Assembly (NCBI RefSeq): GCF_014650895.1
Contig: NZ_BMVV01000006.1
Span: forward strand, 186,001 to 250,000
Direction of reading: 5' to 3'
Source: Streptomyces omiyaensis
Lineage (GTDB): Bacteria > Actinomycetota > Actinomycetes > Streptomycetales > Streptomycetaceae
Length of the DNA: 64,000 bases
The notes below the pieces were generated by a model. It saw only the letters and a program-made list of their open reading frames with translations. It made no database searches and had not been told where the DNA came from. Position 1 is the first letter of the stretch. Every line of letters begins with the position of its first letter. Of the stretch, positions 49,472-57,194 are shown piece after piece. A program made the position numbers and the translations under genes.

Positions 49472-50461
49472 TCAGCGGGCGGCCGCGGTGGCCGGTTCGC
49501 CGAGGACGTAGTCGGGGTCGACCTGCGCCGCCAGGTCCGCGCCCGTCTTCGCGTTGCCCCAGCTCTCCGCGTTGCGGAGGTGGAAGTGGACCATCTGGCT
49601 CGTGTAGCGGCGCCGGTCGCGGTGCGCGTACGTGTCGTCCGCCGCCTCCCGCAGGGCCCGCAGCGCGCCGTGGTTCTCCGGCTCCAGCTCCTCGAAGCGC
49701 GGGGGCCGGCCCTTCTCCATCGCGCGGACCCAGTCCGAGTGGCCGACCGTGACGAGCAGGTCCTCGCCGACCTCCTGGCGCAGGAAGTCCAGGTCGTCCG
49801 GGCCCTGCACCTTGTTCCCGACGACCTTCAGCGCGACGCCGAAGTCCCGCGCGTACTCCTTGTACTGGCGGTACACCGACACCCCCTTGCGGGTCGGCTC
49901 GGCGACCAGGAAGGTCATGTCGAAGCGGGTGAACATGCCCGACGCGAACGAGTCCGAGCCCGCCGTCATGTCGACGACCACGTACTCGCCGGCCCCGTCC
50001 ACCAGGTGGTTCAGGCACAGCTCCACCGCGCCGACCTTCGAGTGGTAGCAGGCCACGCCGAGGTCCGCCTCGGTGAACGGGCCCGTCGCCATCAGCCGCA
50101 CCTCACCGGGGTCGAGCCGCACCCGCCGCGCGCACGCCTCGTACACCGGGTTCTCCTCGCGGACCCGCAGCAGCCGCGACCCCGAGCCGGGCGGCGTCGT
50201 CTTGATCATCGTCTCGGCCGAGACGATCCGCGGGTTGCTGCCGCGCAGGTACTCCTTGATGAGGGGCAGCTGCGCCCCCATCGCGGGCAGCGCGGCCGCC
50301 TCCGCCTCGGTGAGGCCGAGCGCGGCGCCCAGGTGCTGGTTGATGTCCGCGTCGACGGCGACGACGGGCGAATCGGTGGCGGCGAGGTGGCGGACGAAGA
50401 GCGAGGACAGCGTCGTCTTGCCGCTGCCGCCCTTCCCGACGAAAGCGATCTTCATGTTCAC
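49472..50461 (-). CDS. CooC/MinD-type ATPase of the ParA superfamily
   Basis: A 329-residue protein starting MKIAFVGKGGSGKTTLSSLF, a deviant Walker A (GKGGSGKTT) as in CooC nickel-insertion and MinD/ParA proteins, with VAVDADINQHLGAALG, EYVVVDMTAGSDSFASGMF and MTFLVAEPTRKGVSVYRQYK. CooC-like ATPases insert metal into enzymes such as CO dehydrogenase, but no such enzyme gene is nearby, so the role is open. The start is GTG 50461 or ATG 50455. TACGCT lies 2 and 8 bases upstream of these, so the transcript may be leaderless or nearly so. It is divergent from the Fic-like gene. Confidence 0.85.
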   Translation of the reverse strand: MNMKIAFVGKGGSGKTTLSSLFVRHLAATDSPVVAVDADINQHLGAALGLTEAEAAALPAMGAQLPLIKEYLRGSNPRIVSAETMIKTTPPGSGSRLLRVREENPVYEACARRVRLDPGEVRLMATGPFTEADLGVACYHSKVGAVELCLNHLVDGAGEYVVVDMTAGSDSFASGMFTRFDMTFLVAEPTRKGVSVYRQYKEYARDFGVALKVVGNKVQGPDDLDFLRQEVGEDLLVTVGHSDWVRAMEKGRPPRFEELEPENHGALRALREAADDTYAHRDRRRYTSQMVHFHLRNAESWGNAKTGADLAAQVDPDYVLGEPATAAAR

Positions 50462-50486
50462 CTAGCGTAGTGGCATGAACGCGCTT

Positions 50487-50515
50487 AGTGGTCAAGGTCT
50501 ATGAAGAAGACCACT
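50487..50515. promoter_or_regulatory. Inverted repeat in the divergent CooC-like/Fic-like control region
   Basis: AGTGGTC and GACCACT, 7-base arms separated by 15 bases, lie roughly midway between the two divergent starts. The position suits an operator shared by both promoters. Confidence 0.4.
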
Positions 50516-50557
50516 CCTTCGTGGGGCGGGCCTCCGGGGCGCGTAGCCTCCCTACCT

Positions 50558-51376
50558 ATGAGTACGCACGCCTCTGACCCCTTGGCCGCCCTCGGTGCCC
50601 TGCCGGGCGTCGCCGATGCGGTGGACTCCGTACGCAAGGCCGTCGACCGGGTCTACGGCCACCGCGTGATGCGCCGCCGCAGCAACGAGATCGCCCATGA
50701 GGCCGCGCTGCGCGGCGCCCGCGGCTCGGCCGCGCTGGCCGGTGCCGACTGGGCGCTGGAGGAGGTCCGCCGCCGGACCGACTTCAGCGCCGATCCCGAG
50801 GCCCGCACCGTCGGCGCCGCCCTGCGCCTGAGCGCCGAGGCGGGCGAGCTGCTCTCCATCTGGCGTCAGTCGCCGCTCCGGGTGCTGGCCCGGCTGCACC
50901 TGGTCGCGTCGGGCGAGCACCAGGACTCGGTGGGCCGCCCCCGCCAGGCCGGCGAGACGGTGGCCGAGCCGCTGATCGAGGCCCCCCTGCCGGACCCCGA
51001 CGAGGTCGCCGCCCGCCTCGACGGCCTCGCGGAGCTCGTCGTCGCGGGCAGCGAGGCCCCGGCCCTGGTCGTCTCCGCGGTGGTCCACGGCGAACTGCTC
51101 GCCCTGCGCCCCTTCACCTCGCACAACGGCCTGGTCGCCCGGACCGCGGAGCGGATCGTCCTGGAGGGCAGCGGGCTCGACCCGAAGGGCATCTGCCCGG
51201 CGGAGGTCGGCCACGCGGAGCAGGGCCGGGCCGCCTACCTGGCGGCCTTCGAGGGGTACCTGACCGGTACCCCGGAGGGTGTCGGTGCGTGGATCGCGCA
51301 CTGCGGCCGCGCGGTAGAGCTCGGCGTCCGCGAGTCGACGGCGGTCTGCGAGGCGCTCCAGCGCGGAGCGGCCTGA
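50558..51376 (+). CDS. Fic-superfamily-like protein with degenerate active site
   Basis: A 272-residue protein whose central motif LRPFTSHNGLVAR (from Arg184) aligns with the Fic motif HPFx(D/E)GNGR but lacks the catalytic His (Arg184 instead), has Ser188 and His189 where the (D/E)G is expected and Leu192 in place of the first motif arginine. The Asn-Gly remain. It is therefore probably not an AMPylating enzyme. The rest is helical. ATG 50558 lies eight bases after TAGCCT, with no ribosome-binding site, so the transcript is likely leaderless. This family is sometimes annotated as oxidoreductase without support. Confidence 0.75.
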   Translation: MSTHASDPLAALGALPGVADAVDSVRKAVDRVYGHRVMRRRSNEIAHEAALRGARGSAALAGADWALEEVRRRTDFSADPEARTVGAALRLSAEAGELLSIWRQSPLRVLARLHLVASGEHQDSVGRPRQAGETVAEPLIEAPLPDPDEVAARLDGLAELVVAGSEAPALVVSAVVHGELLALRPFTSHNGLVARTAERIVLEGSGLDPKGICPAEVGHAEQGRAAYLAAFEGYLTGTPEGVGAWIAHCGRAVELGVRESTAVCEALQRGAA

Positions 51377-51418
51377 GTCACGCCGGGCCGAGTCGCGCCG
51401 GCCTGAGTCACGCCGGGG
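51374..51418. repeat. Three tandem 15-base repeats overlapping the Fic-like stop codon
   Basis: TGAGTCACGCCGGGC (51374), CGAGTCGCGCCGGCC (51389) and TGAGTCACGCCGGGG (51404) follow each other. The first supplies the TGA stop codon, so the repeat grew from the gene's end. Confidence 0.85.
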
Positions 51419-51421
51419 GGA

Positions 51422-51444
51422 GGGGCCGGGAGGCCTGTGGCCCC
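51422..51444 (+). terminator. Possible terminator of the Fic-like gene
   Basis: GGGGCC (51422-51427) can pair with GGCCCC (51439-51444) across an 11-base loop, extended by G-C pairs on both sides. Weaker than other terminators here. Confidence 0.45.
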
Positions 51445-51457
51445 CCGGACATGGGTT

Positions 51458-51610
51458 GCGGCGGTACCAAGGAGCGGTACCGCCGCTGGCACGTCCACCC
51501 AGTTACCAAGCGTCCTCGATATGTGCCCATCAGGCGGGGTACTTTGCCCTTCGCCTGGTGCGGCTGGCCCGTAATCGACGGGTCGACGTCGCGTGGGTGC
51601 CAGGTTTTTG
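51458..51610 (+). ncRNA. Candidate structured small RNA between convergent genes
   Basis: The plus strand shows consecutive structure: an 11-base-pair hairpin GCGGCGGTACC-AAGGAGC-GGTACCGCCGC (51458-51486), then a long-range stem TGGCAC (51487-51492) with GTGCCA (51597-51602) enclosing two hairpins, CAGGCG/CGCCTG (51531-51557, with an inner GGG/CCC) and CCCGT/ACGGG (51568-51582). Directly after the closing stem comes GGTTTTTG, one of very few T-tracts in this region. GC is lower than in the flanking genes and no family-like protein is encoded. This is inferred from sequence only; no promoter box could be fixed. Confidence 0.45.
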
Positions 51611-51753
51611 TGCGTCAGGTCCGTGGGGCCTTGATGCTCAACAGGTGATCCTCTCGGATGTCCCAGGTCTCGCGGGCCTGATTCCTTTCTACTCCTGTCC
51701 GCGGGGAAGCGAAAGTGGTGGCTCCGCTTCTTTGCGCGTGGCTCCCGCCGGCG
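51611..51753. terminator. 3' flank of the HAD gene with a hairpin
   Basis: GAAGCG (51706-51711) and CGCTTC (51725-51730) form a short stem with a 13-base loop, 24 bases past the HAD stop on the minus strand and followed by TTT on the plus strand. It may end either the HAD transcript or read-through from the small RNA candidate. Nothing else was seen in this stretch. Confidence 0.4.
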
Positions 51754-52611
51754 TCACCGTCCGGCGAGGGCGGCCGCCGCCGCGGCCCGGCGACGCCGGC
51801 GGGTGGCGTACCAGACCAGCCCGGCCGTGGCCGCCGCCGCTCCCACGGCCGCCGCGGCCATGAGCGCGGGGCGGGGCGGCATCCGGAAGTCCGGCAGCCG
51901 CTGCTTGAGCCGCACCGGCCGGTCGAAGGCGAGCACCGGCCACTCCCGGGCGACCGCCTCGCGGCGCAGCGTCCGGTCCGGGTTGACCGCGTACGGGTGT
52001 CCGACGGCCTCCAGCATGGGGATGTCGGTGGCCGAGTCGCTGTAGGCGTAGCAGCGGGAGAGGTCGTACCCCTCGGACTTCGCCAGCTCGCGGACCGCCT
52101 CGGCCTTGGTCGGGCCGTAGGCGTAGTACTCCACCTCGCCGGTGAAGCACCCGTCCTCGCCGACCACCATCCGGGTGGCGACGACCCGGTCCGCCCCGAG
52201 CATCTCCCCGATCGGCTCGACCACCTCGGCGCCGGAGGTGGAGACGATCACGACGTCGCGGCCGGCGGCGTGGTGCTCCTCGATGAGGGAGGCGGCCTCG
52301 TCGTAGATGATCGGGTCGATCAGGTCGTGCAGGGTCTCGGCGACGAGCTCCTTGACCTGGGCCACGTTCCAGCCTTTGCAGAGCGCGGAAAGATATTCGC
52401 GCATCCGCTCCATCTGGTCGTGATCGGCTCCGCCGACGAGGAACACGAACTGGATGTACGCGGTCCGCAGGGCGGCACGGCGGCTGATCAGCCCGCCCCG
52501 GTAGAAGGACTTGCTGAAGGTCAGCGTCGAGGACTTCGCAATGACCGTCTTGTCCAGGTCAAAGAAGGCGGCTGTGCGCGGCAAGGAGTGGTTTTCCACA
52601 ACGCTGAGCAT
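51754..52611 (-). CDS. HAD-IB family hydrolase with C-terminal membrane anchor
   Basis: A 285-residue HAD phosphatase of subfamily IB (SerB-like). Motif I is AAFFDLDKTVIAKSS (DxDKT), motif II is in VVIVSTSGAEVV and the acidic motif IV is YAYSDSATDIPMLEAVG. The C-terminal 40 residues have one membrane helix (ALMAAAAVGAAAATAGLVWY) followed by an Arg run, so it is membrane-attached. Relatives act on phosphoserine or lysophosphatidic-type lipids, and the substrate is not clear. Start ATG 52611. No strong ribosome-binding site or -10 box was found. It is divergent from the micro-ORF at 52644. Confidence 0.9.
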   Translation of the reverse strand: MLSVVENHSLPRTAAFFDLDKTVIAKSSTLTFSKSFYRGGLISRRAALRTAYIQFVFLVGGADHDQMERMREYLSALCKGWNVAQVKELVAETLHDLIDPIIYDEAASLIEEHHAAGRDVVIVSTSGAEVVEPIGEMLGADRVVATRMVVGEDGCFTGEVEYYAYGPTKAEAVRELAKSEGYDLSRCYAYSDSATDIPMLEAVGHPYAVNPDRTLRREAVAREWPVLAFDRPVRLKQRLPDFRMPPRPALMAAAAVGAAAATAGLVWYATRRRRRAAAAAALAGR

Positions 52612-52630
52612 AGGTGCCCGCCATTCGGCG

Positions 52631-52636
52631 TACGCT
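52631..52636 (+). promoter_or_regulatory. Leaderless -10 box before a micro-ORF
   Basis: TACGCT is followed by seven bases and then GTG at 52644, exactly as in the leaderless genes elsewhere in the window. No ribosome-binding site is present. The -35 region is weak. Confidence 0.5.
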
Positions 52637-52643
52637 CGGGCGC

Positions 52644-52709
52644 GTGGGTTTGCCTGAGAAGGCTCTCGGGTACACCATGGAAGTCACGGATCGTTCGCGA
52701 CCGTGCTAA
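52644..52709 (+). CDS. Leaderless 21-codon micro-ORF
   Basis: GTG 52644 to TAA 52707-52709 encodes VGLPEKALGYTMEVTDRSRPC (read as 20 residues after the start residue), ending Pro-Cys-stop. It follows a TACGCT-N7-GTG leaderless promoter and is itself followed by nested hairpins and a T-tract (52713-52800), so the transcript would be about 155 bases. It could be a leader peptide that controls read-through by ribosome stalling, a short protein, or chance. Conservation must decide. The downstream Tad cluster starts about 350 bases away. Confidence 0.4.
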   Translation: MGLPEKALGYTMEVTDRSRPC

Positions 52710-52712
52710 CCC

Positions 52713-52800
52713 GGTCCGGCTCCTCCCCCCCCGAGTCGGCCGGAGAGACGACCCCCGCTCTCCCCCCCGGCGGGGGTCGTCGCATGTCCGGACCCGTTTT
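52713..52800 (+). terminator. Nested hairpins with T-tract after the micro-ORF
   Basis: A 12-base-pair stem GACGACCCCCGC/GCGGGGGTCGTC (52747-52758 and 52770-52781) with a C-rich loop is enclosed by GGTCCGG (52713-52719) pairing with CCGGACC (52788-52794). CGTTTTCTC follows immediately. This is the strongest T-tract-bearing terminator-like element in the right half of the window. Confidence 0.6.
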
Positions 52801-53061
52801 CTCCCGCTGAGCCATCGCTCGCTCCCCTCTCTCGTGCGGTCCGGCGCCCGACCGTCCTCAGGGCCGCCGCCCCTCGTTTCGTCACTCAGCGTAGTCGAGG
52901 GACTGCGATCCGGGGAGGCCCCGGGGGAGTGGCCGAGATATTCACAGGCGGTGGATTGTCCACAGTTTTTCGGTGGACTCCGCACGATTTCCACGGCGCC
53001 CTCACCGTGATTCCCGTCGCGAAGTTCGCGGCCGACGGGAATCACGAGAGGGGTGTGCGCG
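52801..53061 (+). promoter_or_regulatory. ssd/tad promoter region with a 13-base-pair hairpin
   Basis: The Tad cluster's promoter should lie in this stretch; TAGTCG near 52894 and AGATAT near 52938 are candidates. Near the 3' end a perfect inverted repeat GTGATTCCCGTCG-N13-CGACGGGAATCAC (53007-53045) ends just ahead of the GAGAGGGG ribosome-binding site of ssd. Confidence 0.5.
53007..53045 (+). promoter_or_regulatory. Strong inverted repeat just before the ssd ribosome-binding site
   Basis: Arms 53007-53019 and 53033-53045 are perfectly complementary over 13 bases. As RNA it would form a hairpin directly flanking the ribosome-binding site (53046-53053). As DNA it could be an operator. Confidence 0.6.
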
Positions 53062-54303
53062 ATGCGGGAACGCACGGCTTCCGGCAGGGGCGGCGGCACG
53101 GAGCACGGGCACGCGGCCCGGTCGGGGAAAGCGGCCCGGGACCGGCACGAGGCGCCGTACGAGGACACGGACCGGTACGACGAAGGGGCCCGGTACGGCG
53201 AAGGAGCGCGGGATCGGGACGGGGCGCGGGATCGGGAAGGGGGGCGCGGGCCCGGTCCGCTGATCCTCACCGAGGACGTCCTCCTCCTCGACGACCTGCT
53301 GCGGCTGTGCGCCGCGGCCGGCGTCGAGCCCGAGGTGCACCACCGGGTGCCCGAGCGGCGGTCCGACTGGACCGACCCCCCGCTCGTGCTGCTCGGACAG
53401 GACGTGGCGGCCCGCTGCCGCGGCGCCGCGCGCAGGCCCGGCGTCGTCCTCGTCGGACGGGCCCAGGACGACCCGGAGGAGTGGCGGCTCGCCGTCGAGA
53501 TCGGCGCGGACAGCGTCCTGCGGCTGCCGGAGGCCGAGTCCCTCCTCGTCGACCGGATCGCCGACGCCGCCGAAGGCGTCGGGCGGACGGCGCTGACCGT
53601 CGGCGTGGTCGGCGGCCGGGGCGGTGCCGGCGCCTCCACCCTCGCCTGCGGGCTCGCGCTCGCCGCCGCCCGCACCGGCCTGCGGACCCTGCTCGTCGAC
53701 GGCGACCCGCTCGGCGGAGGCCTCGACGTGCTCCTCGGCGCCGAGCGGGAGCGGGGCCGGCGGTGGGGCGACTTCGCCGCCTCGAAGGGGCGGCTGGCCG
53801 GCGGAGCCCTGGAGGAGTCGCTGCCCGCCGCCCGGGGCGTGCGGGTGCTCAGCTGGGGACGGGAACCCACCGGCGCCGTGCCGCCCGAGGCGGTCCGGTC
53901 CGTGCTCGCCGCGGCCCGCCGCCGGGGAGGGGTCGTCGTGGTCGACCTGCCGCGCGCCGTCGACGAGGCCGTCGCGGAGACGCTGGCCCAGCTCGACCTC
54001 GGCCTCCTCGTCGTCCCCGGCGAGCTGCGGGCCGTCGCGGCCGCGCACCGCATCGCCGGCACCCTCTCCCTGGGCGTGCGCGACCTGCGGGCCGTCGTCC
54101 GCGGACCCTACGCGGCCGGGCTCGACGAGCGCTGGGTCGCCGACGCGCTGCGGCTCCCGCTCGCCGGCGAACTCCCCTACGACCCCGGCCTCGCCACCGC
54201 CCAGGACGCGGGCGACCCGCCGGGTGCCGAGGTCCGGGGCCCGCTCGGCCGCTTCTGCGCCGCCTTCTGGGAGCGCGCGCTGCCCGCCGGAGGTGCGGCA
54301 TGA
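53062..54303 (+). CDS. ssd: Septum-site-determining-like ATPase Ssd (TadZ/CpaE type)
   Basis: A 413-residue protein with an N-terminal 60-residue charged stretch holding RYDEGARYGEGARDRDGARD-type repeats, a receiver-like domain (about 66-160, GPLILTEDVLLLDDLLRLCA) without phosphorylation Asp, and a ParA/MinD-fold domain (VGVVGGRGGAGASTLACGLA, in which the Walker A lysine of GKTT is missing and replaced in GGAGAS). This matches actinobacterial Ssd, encoded at the head of the Flp/Tad gene cluster. ATG 53062 follows GAGAGGGG (53046-53053); the GTG at 53053 overlaps it. It overlaps tadA by four bases. Confidence 0.87.
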   Translation: MRERTASGRGGGTEHGHAARSGKAARDRHEAPYEDTDRYDEGARYGEGARDRDGARDREGGRGPGPLILTEDVLLLDDLLRLCAAAGVEPEVHHRVPERRSDWTDPPLVLLGQDVAARCRGAARRPGVVLVGRAQDDPEEWRLAVEIGADSVLRLPEAESLLVDRIADAAEGVGRTALTVGVVGGRGGAGASTLACGLALAAARTGLRTLLVDGDPLGGGLDVLLGAERERGRRWGDFAASKGRLAGGALEESLPAARGVRVLSWGREPTGAVPPEAVRSVLAAARRRGGVVVVDLPRAVDEAVAETLAQLDLGLLVVPGELRAVAAAHRIAGTLSLGVRDLRAVVRGPYAAGLDERWVADALRLPLAGELPYDPGLATAQDAGDPPGAEVRGPLGRFCAAFWERALPAGGAA

Positions 54304-55517
54304 CGGGCGCGGGCGCGGTCGGCACCGATCCGGCCGTCCCGCGCGCCGGCGGCCAGGGCCCGCGCGCCGGCGGCGCCGGACTCCTCGACGCCGTGCGACA
54401 GCGGCTCGCGGCGAGCGGCGCCGAGCCGACCCCGGCCCGGGTGGCGGCCGCCCTGCGCGCCCAGGGCCGGCTCCTCGGGGACGCCGAGGTGCTGGGCGCC
54501 GCCGAGGAGCTGCGGTCCGAGCTGACCGGCGCGGGCCCGCTGGAGGCCCTGCTCGCCGACCCCGACGTCACCGACGTGCTCGTCTCGGCGCCCGACCGGG
54601 TGTGGGTCGACCGGGGCGCCGGACTGGAGCGGGCGCCCGTCGTCTTCCCCGACGCCCCCGCCGTGCGCAGGCTCGCCCAGCGGCTCGCCGCGGTGGCCGG
54701 ACGCCGCCTGGACGACGCCCGGCCCTGGGTGGACGCCCGTCTGCCCGACGGCACCCGCATGCACGCCGTCCTCCCGCCGGTCGCCGTCGGCTCCACCTGC
54801 CTCTCGCTGCGGGTGCTGCGGCCCCGGGCCTTCACCCTGGAGGAGCTGACCGCCGCCGGGACCGTCCCGCCCGGCGGTGACCGGGTCCTGCGCGCGCTGA
54901 TCGAGGCCCGGGTGTCCTACCTGGTCAGCGGGGGGACCGGGAGCGGGAAGACGACCCTCCTCGCCACCCTCCTCGGGCTGGTCGGGGAGCGGGAGCGGAT
55001 CGTCCTCGCCGAGGACTCGGCCGAGCTGCGCCCGGACCACCCCCACGTGGTGCGCCTGGAGGCCCGGCCGCCGAACCAGGAGGGCGCCGGGCTCGTCACC
55101 CTCCGGGACCTGGTCCGCCAGGCGCTGCGGATGCGGCCCGACCGGCTGGTGGTCGGCGAGGTCCGCGGCGGCGAGGCCGTCGACCTCCTGGCGGCCCTCA
55201 ACACGGGACACGAGGGCGGTTCGGGGACCCTCCACGCCAACACCGCCGCCGACGTCCCCGCCCGGCTGGAGGCGCTCGGCACCGCCGCGGGGCTCGACCG
55301 GGCCGCTCTGCACAGCCAGTTGGGTGCCGGTCTGTCCGCCGTGCTGCACGTGGTGCGGGACGCCGACGGGAGGCGCCGGATCGCCGAGGTCCACGTCCTG
55401 GAGCGGGACCGGGCCGGGTTGGTGCGGACGGTGCCCGCGCTCCGCTGGGACCCGGCCGGTTTCGAGCGCGAGCGGGGCTGGGCCCGGCTGCGCGCGCTGC
55501 TGGGAGGTGCCCTGTGA
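54300..55517 (+). CDS. tadA: TadA/CpaF secretion ATPase
   Basis: A 405-residue type II/IV secretion ATPase of the CpaF/TadA type. Walker A is VSGGTGSGKTTLLATL (GGTGSGKTT), the Asp box and Walker B-like segment are LRMRPDRLVVGEVRGGEAVD, and the His box is GTLHANTAADVPARLEALG, all intact. It powers assembly of a Flp-type pilus. ATG 54300 overlaps the ssd stop (ATGA), and the stop overlaps tadB (GTGA), so translation of ssd, tadA and tadB is coupled. Confidence 0.93.
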   Translation: MTGAGAVGTDPAVPRAGGQGPRAGGAGLLDAVRQRLAASGAEPTPARVAAALRAQGRLLGDAEVLGAAEELRSELTGAGPLEALLADPDVTDVLVSAPDRVWVDRGAGLERAPVVFPDAPAVRRLAQRLAAVAGRRLDDARPWVDARLPDGTRMHAVLPPVAVGSTCLSLRVLRPRAFTLEELTAAGTVPPGGDRVLRALIEARVSYLVSGGTGSGKTTLLATLLGLVGERERIVLAEDSAELRPDHPHVVRLEARPPNQEGAGLVTLRDLVRQALRMRPDRLVVGEVRGGEAVDLLAALNTGHEGGSGTLHANTAADVPARLEALGTAAGLDRAALHSQLGAGLSAVLHVVRDADGRRRIAEVHVLERDRAGLVRTVPALRWDPAGFERERGWARLRALLGGAL

Positions 55518-56383
55518 CGGCCGCCCGGCTCTCCGCGGTCTTCCTCTGTGCCGGTGTCCTCGTCGCCCTCTGGCAGGCGGCAGAGCGTCGTCGGGCGGTC
55601 CGGCGGGCGGCGGAGCTGCTGGCCGGCCCGGGTGCGCCGGGCGGCGGCCGGACCGCCGGCCGGGAGGCCGTGGCGCGCCGGTGGGCGGCGGTCCGGGCCC
55701 GGCCCGAGTGGCTCTGCCTGCCCGCCGCGGGAGCGGTCGCGCTGCTGGGGGAGTCGCCCCTGCCGCTGCTGGCCGGTGCCCTGGCCGTCCCGCTGGTGCG
55801 GCGCCGGCTGCGGACGGTCGCCCGGCACGCCGGGCGCGAGGCGGTCGCCGGGCGTGTGGTGGCGCTGTGCGAGGCCGCGGGGGGCGAGCTGCGGGCGGGC
55901 GGGCGGCCCGGCCCCGCCCTCGCCCACGCGGCCCGCCGCACCGGCGCCCTCGGCCCCGAGGAGGCACGGGTGCTCGCCGCGATCGGCTTCGGCGGCGACG
56001 TGCCGCAGGCCCTGCGGACCGCGGCCCGGCGGGAGGGTGCCGAAGGGCTCGCGGGGCTGGCCGCCTGCTGGCAGGTGGCCGTCGACGGCGGGGCGGGACT
56101 CGCCGCGGGGCTCGACCGGCTGGAGACGGCCCTCCGCGAGCAGCACGCGCGGCGCGAGGAGCTCCGGGCCGAACTGGCAGGGGCCTGGGCGACGGTGGCG
56201 GTGCTCGCGGCCCTTCCCCTGGCCGGGATCGGCATGGGCGCGGCCCTGGGCGCCGAACCGCTGAGGGTGCTGCTCCACACGCCCGCCGGAGGGGCCTGCC
56301 TCCTCCTCGGCTGCGGGCTGGAGGCGGTCGGCCTGTGGTGGGCCGCGCGGATCGTCCGGGGAGGTGGCGGCGGTGTGGCGTGA
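55514..56383 (+). CDS. tadB: TadB-type pilus platform protein
   Basis: A 289-residue membrane protein with N-terminal helices (LSAVFLCAGVLVALWQ; LLGESPLPLLAGALAVPLVR) and a C-terminal pair, and a GspF/T2SSF-like cytoplasmic domain (ALGPEEARVLAAIGFGGDVPQ). TadB and TadC form the inner-membrane platform on which TadA acts. GTG at 55514 overlaps the tadA stop. Shorter and more divergent than proteobacterial TadB, as in other actinobacteria. Confidence 0.85.
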   Translation: MTAARLSAVFLCAGVLVALWQAAERRRAVRRAAELLAGPGAPGGGRTAGREAVARRWAAVRARPEWLCLPAAGAVALLGESPLPLLAGALAVPLVRRRLRTVARHAGREAVAGRVVALCEAAGGELRAGGRPGPALAHAARRTGALGPEEARVLAAIGFGGDVPQALRTAARREGAEGLAGLAACWQVAVDGGAGLAAGLDRLETALREQHARREELRAELAGAWATVAVLAALPLAGIGMGAALGAEPLRVLLHTPAGGACLLLGCGLEAVGLWWAARIVRGGGGGVA

Positions 56384-57182
56384 ACCCGCGGGGGCGGCAC
56401 CGCTGTCGCTCCTGGGGTGCTGGCTGCTCGGTCTGGCCTGGCTCCGGCTGGGGAGGGCGCGAAGGGAGCGGGCGGTCCGGCGCCGGCTCGGCGGGTTGGC
56501 GGCGGGCGGAGGGGCCGGGCGCTCCGGGAGGCCGTCCGGCGGGCGAGGGCACGGGGCGCGGGCGCCGGCCTGGCTGCGGGAGACGCCGGTGCCGGTGCGG
56601 GCCGGGGTCGCCGGTGCCGTGCTCTGCGCGGGGGTGTTCCTCGGGTGGGCTGCGGTGCCCGTCGCGGGCGTCGGCGGTGTCCTCGGCGCCCGATGGTGGC
56701 TGCGCCGTGCCGGGGCCGCCCGGGAGACCGCGGAGGAGCGCGAGGCGGTGCGGCAACTGCCCTTGGCGGCGGATCTGCTGGCGGCCTGCTCCTCGGCCGG
56801 GGCCGGACCGGCGGAGGCGGCCGAGGCCGTCGGGCACTCGCTGGGCGGGCCGCTCGGCGCGCGGCTGCTGCGGACGGCCGCCGAGCTCCGGCTCGGCGGC
56901 GAACCGGCGGGGGTGTGGGGGAGGTTCGGCGCGATACCGGGCGCGGAGGGGCTCGCCCGCTGCATGGAGCGGGCCGGCGCCACCGGGGCGCCCGCCGCGG
57001 ACGCGGTGGCCCGGCACGCCGCCGGGCTGCGGGCGGCGAGCGCCCGCACCGCCGCCGCGCGGGCGCGCCGGGCCCAGGTGCTGATTAGCGCCCCCGTGGG
57101 CCTGTGCTTCCTGCCGGCGTTCCTCGCGGTCGGAGTGGCCCCCGTGGTGATCGGCCTGGCATCGGGGCTGCTCGGCCCCTGA
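56373..57182 (+). CDS. tadC: TadC-type pilus platform protein
   Basis: A 269-residue membrane protein with a T2SSF domain: LPLAADLLAACSSAGAGPAEAAEAV and LEGLARCMERAGATGAPAADAV-like segments, N-terminal helix LSLLGCWLLGLAWLRL and a C-terminal helix (PVGLCFLPAFLAVGVAPVVI). GTG 56373 is preferred because GGGAGGTGG (from 56358) lies six bases upstream, while GTG 56364 overlaps that site. Its start overlaps the tadB end by 11 bases. Confidence 0.85.
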   Translation: MWREPAGAAPLSLLGCWLLGLAWLRLGRARRERAVRRRLGGLAAGGGAGRSGRPSGGRGHGARAPAWLRETPVPVRAGVAGAVLCAGVFLGWAAVPVAGVGGVLGARWWLRRAGAARETAEEREAVRQLPLAADLLAACSSAGAGPAEAAEAVGHSLGGPLGARLLRTAAELRLGGEPAGVWGRFGAIPGAEGLARCMERAGATGAPAADAVARHAAGLRAASARTAAARARRAQVLISAPVGLCFLPAFLAVGVAPVVIGLASGLLGP

Positions 57183-57194
57183 ACGACGACCTGA

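Noticed and set aside
50558-51376. Annotation as oxidoreductase
   Set aside because: No nucleotide-binding Rossmann or flavin motif is visible. The central motif aligns with the Fic family instead.
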